Shown here: piece by piece, positions 8,784-17,296 of the stretch
Layout of the letters: every line of letters starts with the position of its first letter
Numbering within the stretch: position 1 is the stretch's first letter
NCBI GenBank assembly: GCA_028278335.1
Contig: JANQEN010000051.1
Coordinates: 1-41,649, forward strand
Source: Chitinivibrionales bacterium
GTDB taxonomy: Bacteria > Fibrobacterota > Chitinivibrionia > Chitinivibrionales > JANQEN01
Reading direction: 5' to 3'
DNA: 41,649 nucleotides
The notes under the pieces: generated by a model
Database searches by the model: none
Told to the model about the DNA's origin: nothing
What the model saw: only the letters and a program-made list of their open reading frames with translations
Translations under genes and position numbers: made by a program

Positions 8784-9476
8784 TTATTTCTTCATCAAAG
8801 TAATACGTTTTTCAACACGGGTAATGCCTTGGGTAGTTACAATTTCTGCTTTAAGCAAGTATAAACCTGTTGAAACATGACTCACCGAGCTTACTGCAGT
8901 TCCTGCAACCTGATGGTTACTTAACAGCATTGAAACCTTTTGTCCAGAGAGTGTATAGAGCGATGCTGAGAGTGCACCAGCTTTCTGAACAGTAAAGGAG
9001 ATTGATCCAGTCGTAATAGTAACAGCCAAAGGTGAAATTTGAGCATTGTTATAGGCAGTATGAATTGCGGTTTGTGGCTCGTAATTAACTTCTACTTTCT
9101 TAGTTTTGCTGTCGCCACCACGCTCATCTGCAAGCTCAAATATTATTGTTCCCTTTTCAAGTTTTGTAAGATCCGCTCCCTCTTTACCAATAATTTTAAA
9201 GGAGAATTCTGCTCTTGACTTAACCATTAAGGGAAATTCTACATCTGCTTCTACCTCAAATACTGAACTGACATCATTAAAATCGACCGATTTTATTTGT
9301 CCGGCGCATCAACCAGTATTCTTTCCGCTAACCGTGACACCATTCTTAAAGTCATCGGCAGTGAGGAACCGCAATTTGGATTGGTCAAAGGTGATGTTAT
9401 ATGATGCCATAGCAGATATGGCAAGCATAAGAACTGCCCCGACCGCAAACGAGGTGTACCGTTTAAATTGAACCAT
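8784..9476 (-). CDS. Secreted protein with C-terminal tail; candidate selenoprotein (in-frame TGA)
   Basis: Reading from ATG at 9476 gives one frame of 230 codons interrupted only by TGA at 9311-9309 (codon 56). The start is well supported: GAGGAG seven bases upstream and a clear signal peptide (MVQFKRYTSFAVGAVLMLAISAMA). The interrupted segment reads GKNTG-[TGA]-CAGQ, so read-through would give adjacent Sec56-Cys57. The frame beyond TGA is well formed, and its last ~75 residues resemble a beta-rich sorting tail (LYTLSGQKV ... STGLYLLKAEI). The internal ATG at 9227 has no ribosome binding site. A hairpin with a GGUC loop lies 20 nt after the TGA, where bacterial SECIS elements sit. It is the last gene of an operon with a CGCC redoxin and a Cys-rich lipoprotein. 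The alternative is a simple nonsense mutation or a sequencing error. Function beyond a probable periplasmic or surface thiol/selenol role is unknown. Confidence 0.6.
9279..9294 (-). promoter_or_regulatory. SECIS-like hairpin downstream of in-frame TGA
   Basis: In the mRNA the sequence AAAATC-GGUC-GAUUUU forms a 6-bp stem with a GGUC tetraloop. Outer GAC/GUC and U-A pairs could lengthen it. The loop begins 20 nt after the UGA. Known bacterial SECIS elements have a short apical loop with G in the first two positions at about 16-37 nt from UGA, and the E. coli fdhF loop also carries GGUC. The stem is A/U-rich and therefore not very stable. Confidence 0.5.
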
Positions 9477-9514
9477 AGGCCAACTCCTCAGTTAAGGATT
9501 TATATCTTCTTTAT

Positions 9515-9871
9515 CTATTCGCTCTTTGTTGCAATTGTTTCAGGTTTTTGTCCCACACCTTTAAGCTCTTCAACATATTTATCAAAATTTGCTGCAAGCT
9601 CAGTTTTTGCAGATTCTTCACTGGCATAAATACGAAGCTCTCCTTTATCAACAAAGATTGTTTTGTCAATTGGAGCACCCATAATGGGACATATTGTTTG
9701 TGGTTCTAATTCACGTTTCGTTGTTCCTGCGGCAGCTTCCGCGGAAACCCCACATTTTGTTTCTGCGCAATTGGGATCAGTACAGGCATCGGCTTGTTTC
9801 TTTTTACAGCCACCAAATGATAATGCTAACCCTAAAATGGTTACTAAAATAAAAATATTCCTCACGAACAT
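9515..9871 (-). CDS. Cys-rich lipoprotein with CPIMG motif
   Basis: This 118-residue protein starts with a lipoprotein signal peptide (GLALSFGGC) and is probably anchored in the envelope. The mature N-terminus carries ACTDPNCAETKCG, three cysteines spaced like a metal or thiol site. The C-terminal half has ICPIMGAPIDKTIFVD followed by GELRIYASEESAKTELAAN, resembling small YHS/TRASH-like metal-binding domains that start CPxMG and continue with a KGKRIYFCC-type strand. Here the later cysteines are absent (RIYASEE), so classical YHS metal binding is doubtful. ATG at 9871 follows AAAGGT. It is 88 bp after the redoxin gene and 38 bp before the TGA-containing gene in one operon. I infer a metal or thiol partner of these proteins. 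Confidence 0.7.
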   Translation of the reverse strand: MFVRNIFILVTILGLALSFGGCKKKQADACTDPNCAETKCGVSAEAAAGTTKRELEPQTICPIMGAPIDKTIFVDKGELRIYASEESAKTELAANFDKYVEELKGVGQKPETIATKSE

Positions 9872-9959
9872 CTAAATTTACCTTTCAAAATAAAGTTTAC
9901 TATTCTTGTGAGCTTTGTACTATTAATATAACAAATAAAATGATTGCTATTGCTTTTTT

Positions 9960-10475
9960 CTAAAGCTTCTTAAAGACAAGTTCTAAAATCTTACTAATTT
10001 TATCATTGTCTCCTGGTTTAAACCCATTAAGAACAGACAAAACCTTGCCACCCTTCGAAATAATATATGTAGCTGGTAGAGCTGTTGGCTTAAACATGTT
10101 TTTAATCTTGTTATTATTATCAATCACCGAGGTATAGACCATTTTATTGACTTTAACAGCCTTTTTAACCTGAGCAGCCTTCCTTTTGCCATCCAGCGCA
10201 ATACCCACAATGTTGATACCCTTATCCTTATAAGTCTCGTAGACTTTGTTAAAGACATCATTTTGCTCTTTTGATATATTACAACAGCCACAGGAATGCC
10301 AAAAAAAGATAACGGAGGGTGCATTGGCATAGATGTCCTCAGACTTAACCACTTTCCCCTTTAAATCTCGAACCTTAAATTTTGGTGCCACCTTACCACT
10401 CTGAACAGCAAAGAGCAGGGATACACAGAATGTTAAAAGGATAAAAACTTTACTTAATTGGTTTGATTTAAACAT
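9960..10475 (-). CDS. TlpA/AhpC-like periplasmic redoxin with CGCC site
   Basis: This 171-residue protein has an N-terminal signal peptide (KVFILLTFCVSLLFAVQ) and a thioredoxin-fold domain of the TlpA/redoxin type. The active site is FFWHSCGCCNISKEQ, with CxxC formed by C62 and C65 and an extra C64; family members usually have WCxxC with proline before the second cysteine, so CGCC is unusual. The cis-proline region is TALPATYII, normal for the fold. It should exchange disulfides in the periplasm. AAAGGGGTGG precedes the ATG. It lies 81 bp after the beta-barrel gene and upstream of the lipoprotein and candidate selenoprotein, which are plausible redox partners. Confidence 0.85.
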   Translation of the reverse strand: MFKSNQLSKVFILLTFCVSLLFAVQSGKVAPKFKVRDLKGKVVKSEDIYANAPSVIFFWHSCGCCNISKEQNDVFNKVYETYKDKGINIVGIALDGKRKAAQVKKAVKVNKMVYTSVIDNNNKIKNMFKPTALPATYIISKGGKVLSVLNGFKPGDNDKISKILELVFKKL

Positions 10476-10556
10476 ATATCCACCCCTTTGAGTTATTAGT
10501 AATGTTTATACATACGTTAAATTCCATTGTTACTAATCAATATTTAAATGGTTTCA

Positions 10557-12668
10557 TTAAAATATTGTGTTCATTTTAAGCTTAACACCTTTAAAGGCTG
10601 GAACAATTATACAACCGGCAGCACTGCATTCACAACGCTCAGAAAAGGTGCCAATGCCAAGCTCAAAGTCAATTTTTTCAGTTGGTTTCCAACCAAGCAA
10701 AAGAGCCTTATAAAATTGTTGCTTTGTTTTTTCTTCACTTTTAAAAACATATGGTCTTTCTGGGAAAAATCGTGTCTCTTGCTCAAAAATTAACTTACAC
10801 GTAAATAGTGAGGAAAAGCTATAAAACAGAGCAGCATACATATTTATTGCATTGGGATTATCTTTCACATACTCTAGCCCAATACGATTATCATATTCAG
10901 AGAACACTTCCTGGTCAGAGTAGTCATCTACATTGATATTAATATTGTTATCATTATACCAATTTTGTAACTCGGCTCTAAGTGCCCCCATTGGCTTATC
11001 TATCACCTCTAACTCAGTTGCTTTTTGCTGGAATTCAATTTCTGATCCAATGACATGATCTTTATCACCTAGGGCATAGTCAGCTTGCAATCCCCCAGTC
11101 AGTATTCTTAAATCTGGTAATCCCCACTCACTATAACCGTATTGAAAACCCAGGTTTAGGTTCAATCTATCCTTAACACGTTGCTTCCACTCTCCATACA
11201 CTTCCCAGGTTTCCAAATGGGAATGGAATAGGGCATGGCTTGCATGAACTCCATTCTGACTATAAGCAGCAATAAATGAGGTATTATCATTCAAATTAAA
11301 ATTAATCTCTACATTGTAGCCAACTTGGTTTTGTGGTTTTCCTTTAGCTGATTTTTTTTTGAGTAAATACCACTTTTGCTTATATCGCCCTTCCGGGGGA
11401 TCTACATAGGGGCCAAATGAATTGTTATAGGGATCATCAAAAAAGTTATCTTCATTAATTTCCCGTGAATACCAATAATTAATCCCTTCTAATAGGATAT
11501 AAAATTTCCAAATTGCAAAGTTAACAGAAGTATATAGATTAAATCCTTGATAATCAATAACAGTATCTGAAACAAAATGGCCATTGGTAGTATCAATTAT
11601 ATGTTTAAATTCATTGGAAATCATTTTTGCATACTCAGTATAAAAGGAGAACTCTCCAGTCGCAAAATTAAAAAAGCCAGAAGGCAATATTGCATTTGTT
11701 CTGTCTTGGAAATAAGTAATTTTATCGGTCACGGTTGAATCATTTGGATTTGATACAGTATGCATAACCTTTAAATCACCAACATTAGTGCGAAAATTGA
11801 CTATTCCGCCTCCAAGTGATGATCCTGACATAAACTCTAAAAAGGGAATATCAGAAAAAAGATAAGATTCACCATGAACACCAAAAATCGTGTTGCGATA
11901 ATTTTTATTTTCCACACTAGTATAAGAGGTGTCAATAGTTCCTTGATTATTAAATGAGTAAACAGGTACGATTCCTCGTTTATACACTTTATCACGACCA
12001 GCCAAAGCTTGTAGGGTAAGATACTTAAAATCTGTACTAATGTGGAATCCATCTAAAAGATTGGTTTTGTCAACAAACTCATTCTCGTTTAAATTGAGGG
12101 TTATGCCTCTTCCAAAACTGGTTTGAAAATGGCCTGTTTGAATGGTAAATTTGTCTCCTTGATATTCGAATGTTCGTTTATCAATTAACTCTTCATAAAA
12201 CTGAAGACCATTATCCACCAAACCCATGCTCGGTAATACAACCTTAAATCGGCTGTGAAAGTAGAAATTTCCAACACCTACAGAAAAGTCAAAGAGATTT
12301 TGGAAATAGGGCCACGGTTTAATGTAATATGGATCAGGTTTAATAATATGCCCATTATATTGATTTAAAATGTTAACCGAAGTGTCTGTAAAAAAGAAAC
12401 TTGGATTAGCAAGATTACTTTCCGCTTTAAATCCTTTTGCTGCTTGCAAAAGGTTATAACCTGAGAAGCTTAGGGTAAGCCCATTTGCACCATTTGAATT
12501 TATCGACTCCTCTTCTTCAGAATCATCGCCCCCAGTCAAGGCAGCTATTTCAGCAAGCAAGGCATCATCATCACTTTCAGGGGTTTCTGTTACACTATCA
12601 TCCTGGGCAAGGGTGCTGCCAATCAACAATAATAGCGCCCATATTAATGTATTAAATTTTTTGAACAT
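10557..12668 (-). CDS. Large outer-membrane beta-barrel protein, DUF6029-like
   Basis: This 703-residue protein begins with a signal peptide (MFKKFNTLIWALLLLIGSTLAQ), then an acidic, low-complexity stretch (ESDDDALLAEIAALTGGDDSEEEE), then alternating aromatic beta strands to the end, typical of an outer-membrane barrel. The segment FQTSFGRGITLNL and the overall layout resemble DUF6029-type barrels of Bacteroidota and relatives, which is recognition rather than proof. ATG at 12668 is preferred over an upstream start at 12749 because AAGGAGGAAT precedes it and the signal peptide starts there. It is the first gene of the four-gene operon with the CGCC redoxin. I infer a porin or export channel for the substrate handled by the redox proteins. 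The C-terminus carries CECSAAGC, unusual for a barrel and a possible thiol or metal site. Confidence 0.75.
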   Translation of the reverse strand: MFKKFNTLIWALLLLIGSTLAQDDSVTETPESDDDALLAEIAALTGGDDSEEEESINSNGANGLTLSFSGYNLLQAAKGFKAESNLANPSFFFTDTSVNILNQYNGHIIKPDPYYIKPWPYFQNLFDFSVGVGNFYFHSRFKVVLPSMGLVDNGLQFYEELIDKRTFEYQGDKFTIQTGHFQTSFGRGITLNLNENEFVDKTNLLDGFHISTDFKYLTLQALAGRDKVYKRGIVPVYSFNNQGTIDTSYTSVENKNYRNTIFGVHGESYLFSDIPFLEFMSGSSLGGGIVNFRTNVGDLKVMHTVSNPNDSTVTDKITYFQDRTNAILPSGFFNFATGEFSFYTEYAKMISNEFKHIIDTTNGHFVSDTVIDYQGFNLYTSVNFAIWKFYILLEGINYWYSREINEDNFFDDPYNNSFGPYVDPPEGRYKQKWYLLKKKSAKGKPQNQVGYNVEINFNLNDNTSFIAAYSQNGVHASHALFHSHLETWEVYGEWKQRVKDRLNLNLGFQYGYSEWGLPDLRILTGGLQADYALGDKDHVIGSEIEFQQKATELEVIDKPMGALRAELQNWYNDNNININVDDYSDQEVFSEYDNRIGLEYVKDNPNAINMYAALFYSFSSLFTCKLIFEQETRFFPERPYVFKSEEKTKQQFYKALLLGWKPTEKIDFELGIGTFSERCECSAAGCIIVPAFKGVKLKMNTIF

Positions 12669-13052
12669 GTATCTAAAATATTCCTCCTTTTTATACATCA
12701 GTAAATATATACCAATGAAACAAATACATGGATTGCTACTCTTTGGCAATCTTACGTCTTAAAACATCTTCATTGCTCCGAACCATCCATAGAGTGACGG
12801 TTTAATTAGCTAGGTCTGTATAGTATGATAATTGATGCTCCCCTCCTCCAGCTACGTTTTTCAACTTGATTCTTGCTGTTTTATAAAGTTTTTTATATGG
12901 GTCACTAGTGATAAATATAATGAATATGCCTTAAAATAACACAAATAAAACATATAGTTTATCAATTTAATGCACAACCACCTAACATACACCTGAATAT
13001 AAGCTCAAGATGTCTTAAAACCTTGAAAATTTACTAAATATACCAACAATGC
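12669..13052 (-). other. Leader/intergenic region upstream of the redox operon
   Basis: This 384-bp spacer holds the promoter of the four-gene operon and the downstream end of the Msr gene. On the minus strand it can form two paired elements: a TAGCT/AGCTA pairing (12850-12854 with 12807-12811) and a 7-bp hairpin AACCGTC/GATGGTT (12796-12802 with 12781-12787, one G-T pair). A GGAGGAGGGGAG purine run at about 12837-12849 lies in the same leader far from any start. I match it to no known riboswitch class. Confidence 0.3.
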
Positions 13053-14075
13053 TTAAAACAAATTATGGCATCCAGCACCACCATGTTTATCATAATAATT
13101 TTGATGATATTCCTCTGCTTTGTAATATTCCCTTGCAGGAACTATCTCTGTCACAATTTTTTCGGCAAAGACACCTCTTCTATCATAATCGGCTTTTGAG
13201 GCCAAGGCAGCTCTTTTCTGTTCCTCTGAATGATAGAAGATCACTGAGCGATACTGGGTGCCTCTATCTACGCCCTGCCTATTTGGTGTTGTGGGATCGT
13301 GCATGTTCCAGAAGTGGTCTACAAGCTCTGCATAGGATATCTGTGACCTGTTATACTCAATTCTGACAGCCTCAGCATGACCTGTTCTTCCAGAGCAGAC
13401 CTCTCTATAAGTGGGATTATGAGTCTCTCCCCCACTATACCCTACAGTGACATCAATAACTCCCTTTAACTTAGCAAAGGAGGCCTCTACACCCCAAAAA
13501 CAGCCTGCTGCAAAGGTAGCAACTTCAACATTTTTAGTTACTTCCACTTCGATTTCTTGCTCATTACTTTCAAATAGTCCTTTAAATTCACCATATCCTT
13601 CTTTATCTAAATCCGATACAGGAATAAAACGTAGGGCAGCAGAATTAATACAATAGCGCAATCCTGTGGGCTTCGGTCCATCAGGAAAAACATGTCCCAA
13701 GTGCGAATCTGCATGAAAGCTTCTCACCTCACGGCGAGTCATACCATGGGACACATCCACTTTTTCAAAAAGGAATGAATCATGGAGCGGCTTTGTAAAG
13801 CTTGGCCATCCACTGCGAGAGTCATATTTATCTGAAGAACTAAAAAGGGGTTTCCCAGAAACCACATCTACATAGATACCCGGCTCTTTGTTGTCAAAGT
13901 ACTTGTTCTTAAATGCCGGTTCTGTCCCGTTTTCCTGGGTCACATAATACTGCAATGAGGTCAGACGTTTTCGTAACTCTTTCTTATCCATGGTGCTATC
14001 CTCTTTTTTTGCTGCATAAATGATACTTAGAAGAGCAACAATACTTATAAGCCATACAATCTTTTTCATGCTCAT
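13053..14075 (-). CDS. msrBA: Exported methionine sulfoxide reductase, MsrB-MsrA fusion
   Basis: This 340-residue protein repairs both epimers of methionine sulfoxide. The order is MsrB first (about residues 35-155, catalytic Cys in [14 protein letters not shown]142) and MsrA second (about 183-340, catalytic Cys in [11 protein letters not shown]192). The MsrB part lacks the two zinc-binding CxxC pairs, as in the zinc-free subgroup. A hydrophobic N-terminus ([20 protein letters not shown]) should export or anchor it, placing it in the periplasm. The start is ATG at 14075 with AGGAGA six bases upstream; a further upstream start at 14120 adds residues with no ribosome binding site. It appears monocistronic. 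It fits with the other envelope and oxidative-stress genes in the window. Confidence 0.92.
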   Translation of the reverse strand: MSMKKIVWLISIVALLSIIYAAKKEDSTMDKKELRKRLTSLQYYVTQENGTEPAFKNKYFDNKEPGIYVDVVSGKPLFSSSDKYDSRSGWPSFTKPLHDSFLFEKVDVSHGMTRREVRSFHADSHLGHVFPDGPKPTGLRYCINSAALRFIPVSDLDKEGYGEFKGLFESNEQEIEVEVTKNVEVATFAAGCFWGVEASFAKLKGVIDVTVGYSGGETHNPTYREVCSGRTGHAEAVRIEYNRSQISYAELVDHFWNMHDPTTPNRQGVDRGTQYRSVIFYHSEEQKRAALASKADYDRRGVFAEKIVTEIVPAREYYKAEEYHQNYYDKHGGAGCHNLF

Positions 14076-14247
14076 TGTTTTTCTCCTGTTGTTATTAATT
14101 ACATGCATATTTTGTGCCATTGTATATAGATCTTTCGGGTTTTGAAGATTTTTATTGTCTTTGAGTCATTTTTAATAAATCTGGCAATGATTTAAAACTT
14201 GATGTGTGGCATTGTCATTTGTGACATGCCATTTATGAGCTAAGATC

Positions 14248-14420
14248 GTCGGGTTTCTGCCCGACAGCAGACATACTTTCTTTGCTTGTGCAAAGAAAGT
14301 ATGCAAAGAAACACCCCCCACAATCGCACTTTTTCGCCTCAGGTTCAGGCACTCGTTGAACTCGGCTTCGCCTCAGACAGCAACTCGTACTTTTCTGAAC
14401 CATTCGGCGGTGCGATTGAA
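14248..14420. repeat. Palindromic intergenic repeat element
   Basis: Two perfect hairpins stand side by side: GTCGGG/CCCGAC (14248-14253, 14260-14265) and a 14-bp stem CATACTTTCTTTGC/GCAAAGAAAGTATG with a TTGT loop (14272-14285, 14290-14303). A further inverted pair CAATCGCAC/GTGCGATTG frames 14321-14418. The CTTTCTTTGC...GCAAAGAAAGTA core is shared with a very common intergenic repeat of many bacteria whose translation is often annotated as a protein; a 78-codon minus-strand frame at 14233-14469 is such a case. Confidence 0.6.
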
Positions 14421-14512
14421 GGGGATTGATATCTCCATTATTTATTGAGTGTTCTTTTATTTTCGGCATGTTGGCTATAGTACAATATTATACGATCAAC
14501 TCATTGATTTTT

Positions 14513-14655
14513 AGGGGGAACCACCAAGATCCCCTGAGTGCATTTGTTATCTGCTTGCCCACAATAGCAGGTCCACTGTTTAGGTGGAACTGGTAGTGTG
14601 GATGCAAGGAGTTATAAAAGGCATGAAGGAGGCTTGGTGTGGGGGGAATCCCCCC
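14513..14655 (+). repeat. 143-nt structured repeat, copy A
   Basis: This element starts AGGGGGAACCA and ends in the hairpin GGGGGGAATCCCCCC. It recurs in inverted orientation at 27785-27927 with exactly the same length. Nested pairings are CACCAAG/CTTGGTG (14522-14528, 14633-14639), CTGCTTGC/GCAAGGAG with one mismatch (14551-14558, 14604-14611), and TCCAC/GTGGA near 14572-14588. Paired positions differ between the copies in compensating ways. No open frame runs through it. Confidence 0.75.
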
Positions 14656-14940
14656 GGAAGATTTTCTTTTTATTCCCCCTCATTTTAAATCGATACAACA
14701 TTGTATTGATTCAAGAAGACTCTTGATAAAATCTCTTAGACTAAATATCATTTTCAAAGGATTATATCAAATTCAATACTTAAACCATATTATCACACTA
14801 AACATTTTAATCTATTTTAATATTAATGAGTTAAGGCAAATATATAACATCATTTGATAACACCAACTTACCATTGGCACGATTCTCGATATTAATAATT
14901 AATGAAAAAAGAATAATGCCAAAGAGCGGGAATTGTCCCG

Positions 14941-17163
14941 ATGAAAATGGTGAAAAAGAAACAGGGAATAGTATTAATAGTAATAACAAGCCTTACACTC
15001 ATTTTTGGGTGTTATCATTCAAGAAGAAATAGGGATCGACACAAACAGGGCGGCTTAAAAACAATGGAAAGCAAACAGAAAAAGCCAAATAATCTCATTA
15101 ATGAAACAAGCCCCTACTTGTTGCAGCATGCTTATAATCCTATTGATTGGTATCCCTGGAACAAAGAAGCCTTAGATAAGGCAAAATCAGAGAATAAACC
15201 CATTTTCCTTTCCATTGGATATGCTGCCTGTCACTGGTGTCATGTCATGGAAGAGGAGAGTTTTACAAATCAAGAAATAGCAAATCAATTGAATGAAAAA
15301 TTTGTCAGCATCAAGGTGGATCGAGAGGAAAGACCCGATCTCGATCAAGTTTACATGCAAGTTGTACAGATGTTGACAGGCAATGGTGGTTGGCCTTTGA
15401 GTGTCTTTTTAACTCCCGATCTAAAGCCGTTTTATGGCGGCACATATTTTCCTCCTGATAACCGTTATGGAATAATAGGTTTTAGGGCACTCATTGGCCT
15501 TTTATCTAAGGAGTGGCAATCTAATCCTCACGATTTAATCAAGAATTCCAAAACATTGACCAATTCTTTAGAAAGGGCCAATGAAAAGGAACAGGATACA
15601 ACTATTGAGTTAGATGAGACGGTTTTCAAAAGAAGTCTTTCTATTGTAAAGGCTTATCATGACTCACAATATGGTGGTTTTGGTTCAAAACCAAAGTTTC
15701 CCCAACCAATGGTCCTTGATTTTCTTATGCGGCTCTATCTAAGGGAGAAAGAAAACCAAGCCCTTGCAATACTCACCAAAACATTAGACCAGATGGCTTC
15801 TGGTGGTATATATGATCATGTGGGTGGAGGATTTCATCGCTATGCTACTGATGAACGGTGGCTGGTCCCCCATTTCGAGAAAATGCTCTATGATAATGCC
15901 CTCCTTTCAAAAGTATATGTAAACGCCTTTGCATTAACCGGTAACACAGAATACCGAAACATTGCCGAAGATGTCTACTCCTTTGTACTACGGGAGATGC
16001 GAGGTAAGTCAGGTGGTTTTTACTCGACTCAAGATGCTGATAGTGAAGGGAAAGAGGGGCTATATTATCTTTGGGAATATAATACAATTTTTAAGCTCTT
16101 TGATCCAAAACCTGCCAAACTTCTTTGTGACTATTTTACCGTGAAAGAGTCGGGTAATTTCAGATCTCCTGAAGCGTACCACGCTGGTCTCAATGTATTA
16201 CATCGACAAAGTTCTAATGAACTGATAGCAAACAAATATAGATTGAGTTTAGAGGAGTTAGACAAGCAGATTAGAGAATTTAAGGAGACACTTTATAAGG
16301 AAAGAAAAAAACGAGTTGCACCCTCAACTGATGATAAAATTATAACCGCTTGGAATGGTTTGATGATATCCTCTTTAGCCCAGGGCCATAAAATCTTAAA
16401 TAACAGTGAATATTTAACAGCAGCTATCAAAGCAGCTGACCATGTTATCAATACGATGGTAGTGTCGGGAAGGCTCAAGAGGATCTATAGGGAAGGAGTC
16501 GTGAAGCAAGAGGGATTTTTAGATGATTACGCCTATACAATTGCAGCGCTTATCGACCTTTATGAATCGACCTTTGAAGTGAGATGGCTAGAGGAAGCGG
16601 AGAAGTTAACCAACATCATGATTGAAGATTTCTGGGATGTTTCCAGGGGTGGATTCTTTTTTGCTGCGTCATTCCACAATAACCTAATTGTGCGAGCCAA
16701 ATCGTGGAATGACGCGGCTCTTCCCTCTGAAAATGCCATTGCTGCGATGAATCTTTTTCGTTTGGGAAAGTTTTTAGACAAAAATGAGTATATTGAAAAG
16801 GGTGAACGTCTTATACGGCTTACAGCGGCTCTCATTCGAGAAAACCCCTTCGACAATATGAGCATGCTCAGTGCCTTTGATTTTTATAAAGGACCTGTTA
16901 AGGAGTTTGCCGTAGTTGGTCCTAGAGAAAACAGTAAGACAGAGAAGATGATTCAAGCTATTCAAACGCTATACATGCCAAACAAGATTGTCGCTTTTCT
17001 CTCAGCAGACAAAGAGAGTCATGGGAAAGCTTTTGAGAAAATCCCTTTGCTTAAAGGGAAAACATCAAGCAATTTAGACCCCAAAGTATACATTTGCCAA
17101 AACTTTACCTGCAAGCAACCCATTGAAAACATTAAGGAGCTCCAGGAGTCATTATCAGAATAG
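14941..17163 (+). CDS. YyaL-like thioredoxin-domain protein (DUF255), lipoprotein form
   Basis: This 740-residue protein belongs to the YyaL/SPATA20 family: an N-terminal thioredoxin-like DUF255 domain (about residues 50-210) followed by an alpha/alpha-barrel resembling N-acylglucosamine 2-epimerase. Hallmarks are [20 protein letters not shown], the CHWCH site (C97, C100), the [13 protein letters not shown] segment and [11 protein letters not shown]. The biochemical role of the family is unsettled. Here the protein gains a lipoprotein signal (SLTLIFGC, Cys24), which suggests an envelope location; a later start at Met42 (15064) would remove it, but neither start has a good ribosome binding site. 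A small hairpin CGGGA/TCCCG sits immediately before the ATG (14927-14940). It appears monocistronic. Confidence 0.85.
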   Translation: MKMVKKKQGIVLIVITSLTLIFGCYHSRRNRDRHKQGGLKTMESKQKKPNNLINETSPYLLQHAYNPIDWYPWNKEALDKAKSENKPIFLSIGYAACHWCHVMEEESFTNQEIANQLNEKFVSIKVDREERPDLDQVYMQVVQMLTGNGGWPLSVFLTPDLKPFYGGTYFPPDNRYGIIGFRALIGLLSKEWQSNPHDLIKNSKTLTNSLERANEKEQDTTIELDETVFKRSLSIVKAYHDSQYGGFGSKPKFPQPMVLDFLMRLYLREKENQALAILTKTLDQMASGGIYDHVGGGFHRYATDERWLVPHFEKMLYDNALLSKVYVNAFALTGNTEYRNIAEDVYSFVLREMRGKSGGFYSTQDADSEGKEGLYYLWEYNTIFKLFDPKPAKLLCDYFTVKESGNFRSPEAYHAGLNVLHRQSSNELIANKYRLSLEELDKQIREFKETLYKERKKRVAPSTDDKIITAWNGLMISSLAQGHKILNNSEYLTAAIKAADHVINTMVVSGRLKRIYREGVVKQEGFLDDYAYTIAALIDLYESTFEVRWLEEAEKLTNIMIEDFWDVSRGGFFFAASFHNNLIVRAKSWNDAALPSENAIAAMNLFRLGKFLDKNEYIEKGERLIRLTAALIRENPFDNMSMLSAFDFYKGPVKEFAVVGPRENSKTEKMIQAIQTLYMPNKIVAFLSADKESHGKAFEKIPLLKGKTSSNLDPKVYICQNFTCKQPIENIKELQESLSE

Positions 17164-17296
17164 TAAAACAGCTTTACTCTGTGATAAAATCACCTAAGAA
17201 AGTTTCCCCTTTACCCTTAATCTTTACTATATTTATTAACAATATTAACTAATCGACACGATTTAAAGAGTAATAAGAGAAAGAAGCAACGAAACT

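Noticed and set aside
8784..9227. Separate shorter gene starting at the internal ATG 9227
   Set aside because: It has no ribosome binding site or signal peptide, while the upstream ATG at 9476 has both and continues in the same frame apart from one TGA.
14233..14469. Minus-strand open frame of 78 codons with several cysteines
   Set aside because: It is the translation of the palindromic repeat; similar spurious proteins are annotated in many genomes.
14639..14857. Plus-strand open frame of 72 codons
   Set aside because: It starts inside copy A of the 143-nt repeat and continues in low-complexity AT-rich sequence without a ribosome binding site.
17164..17296. SAM or other methionine riboswitch before the MetA-Hom fusion
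   Set aside because: The 133-bp spacer shows neither the conserved junction sequences of SAM riboswitches nor a leader terminator.
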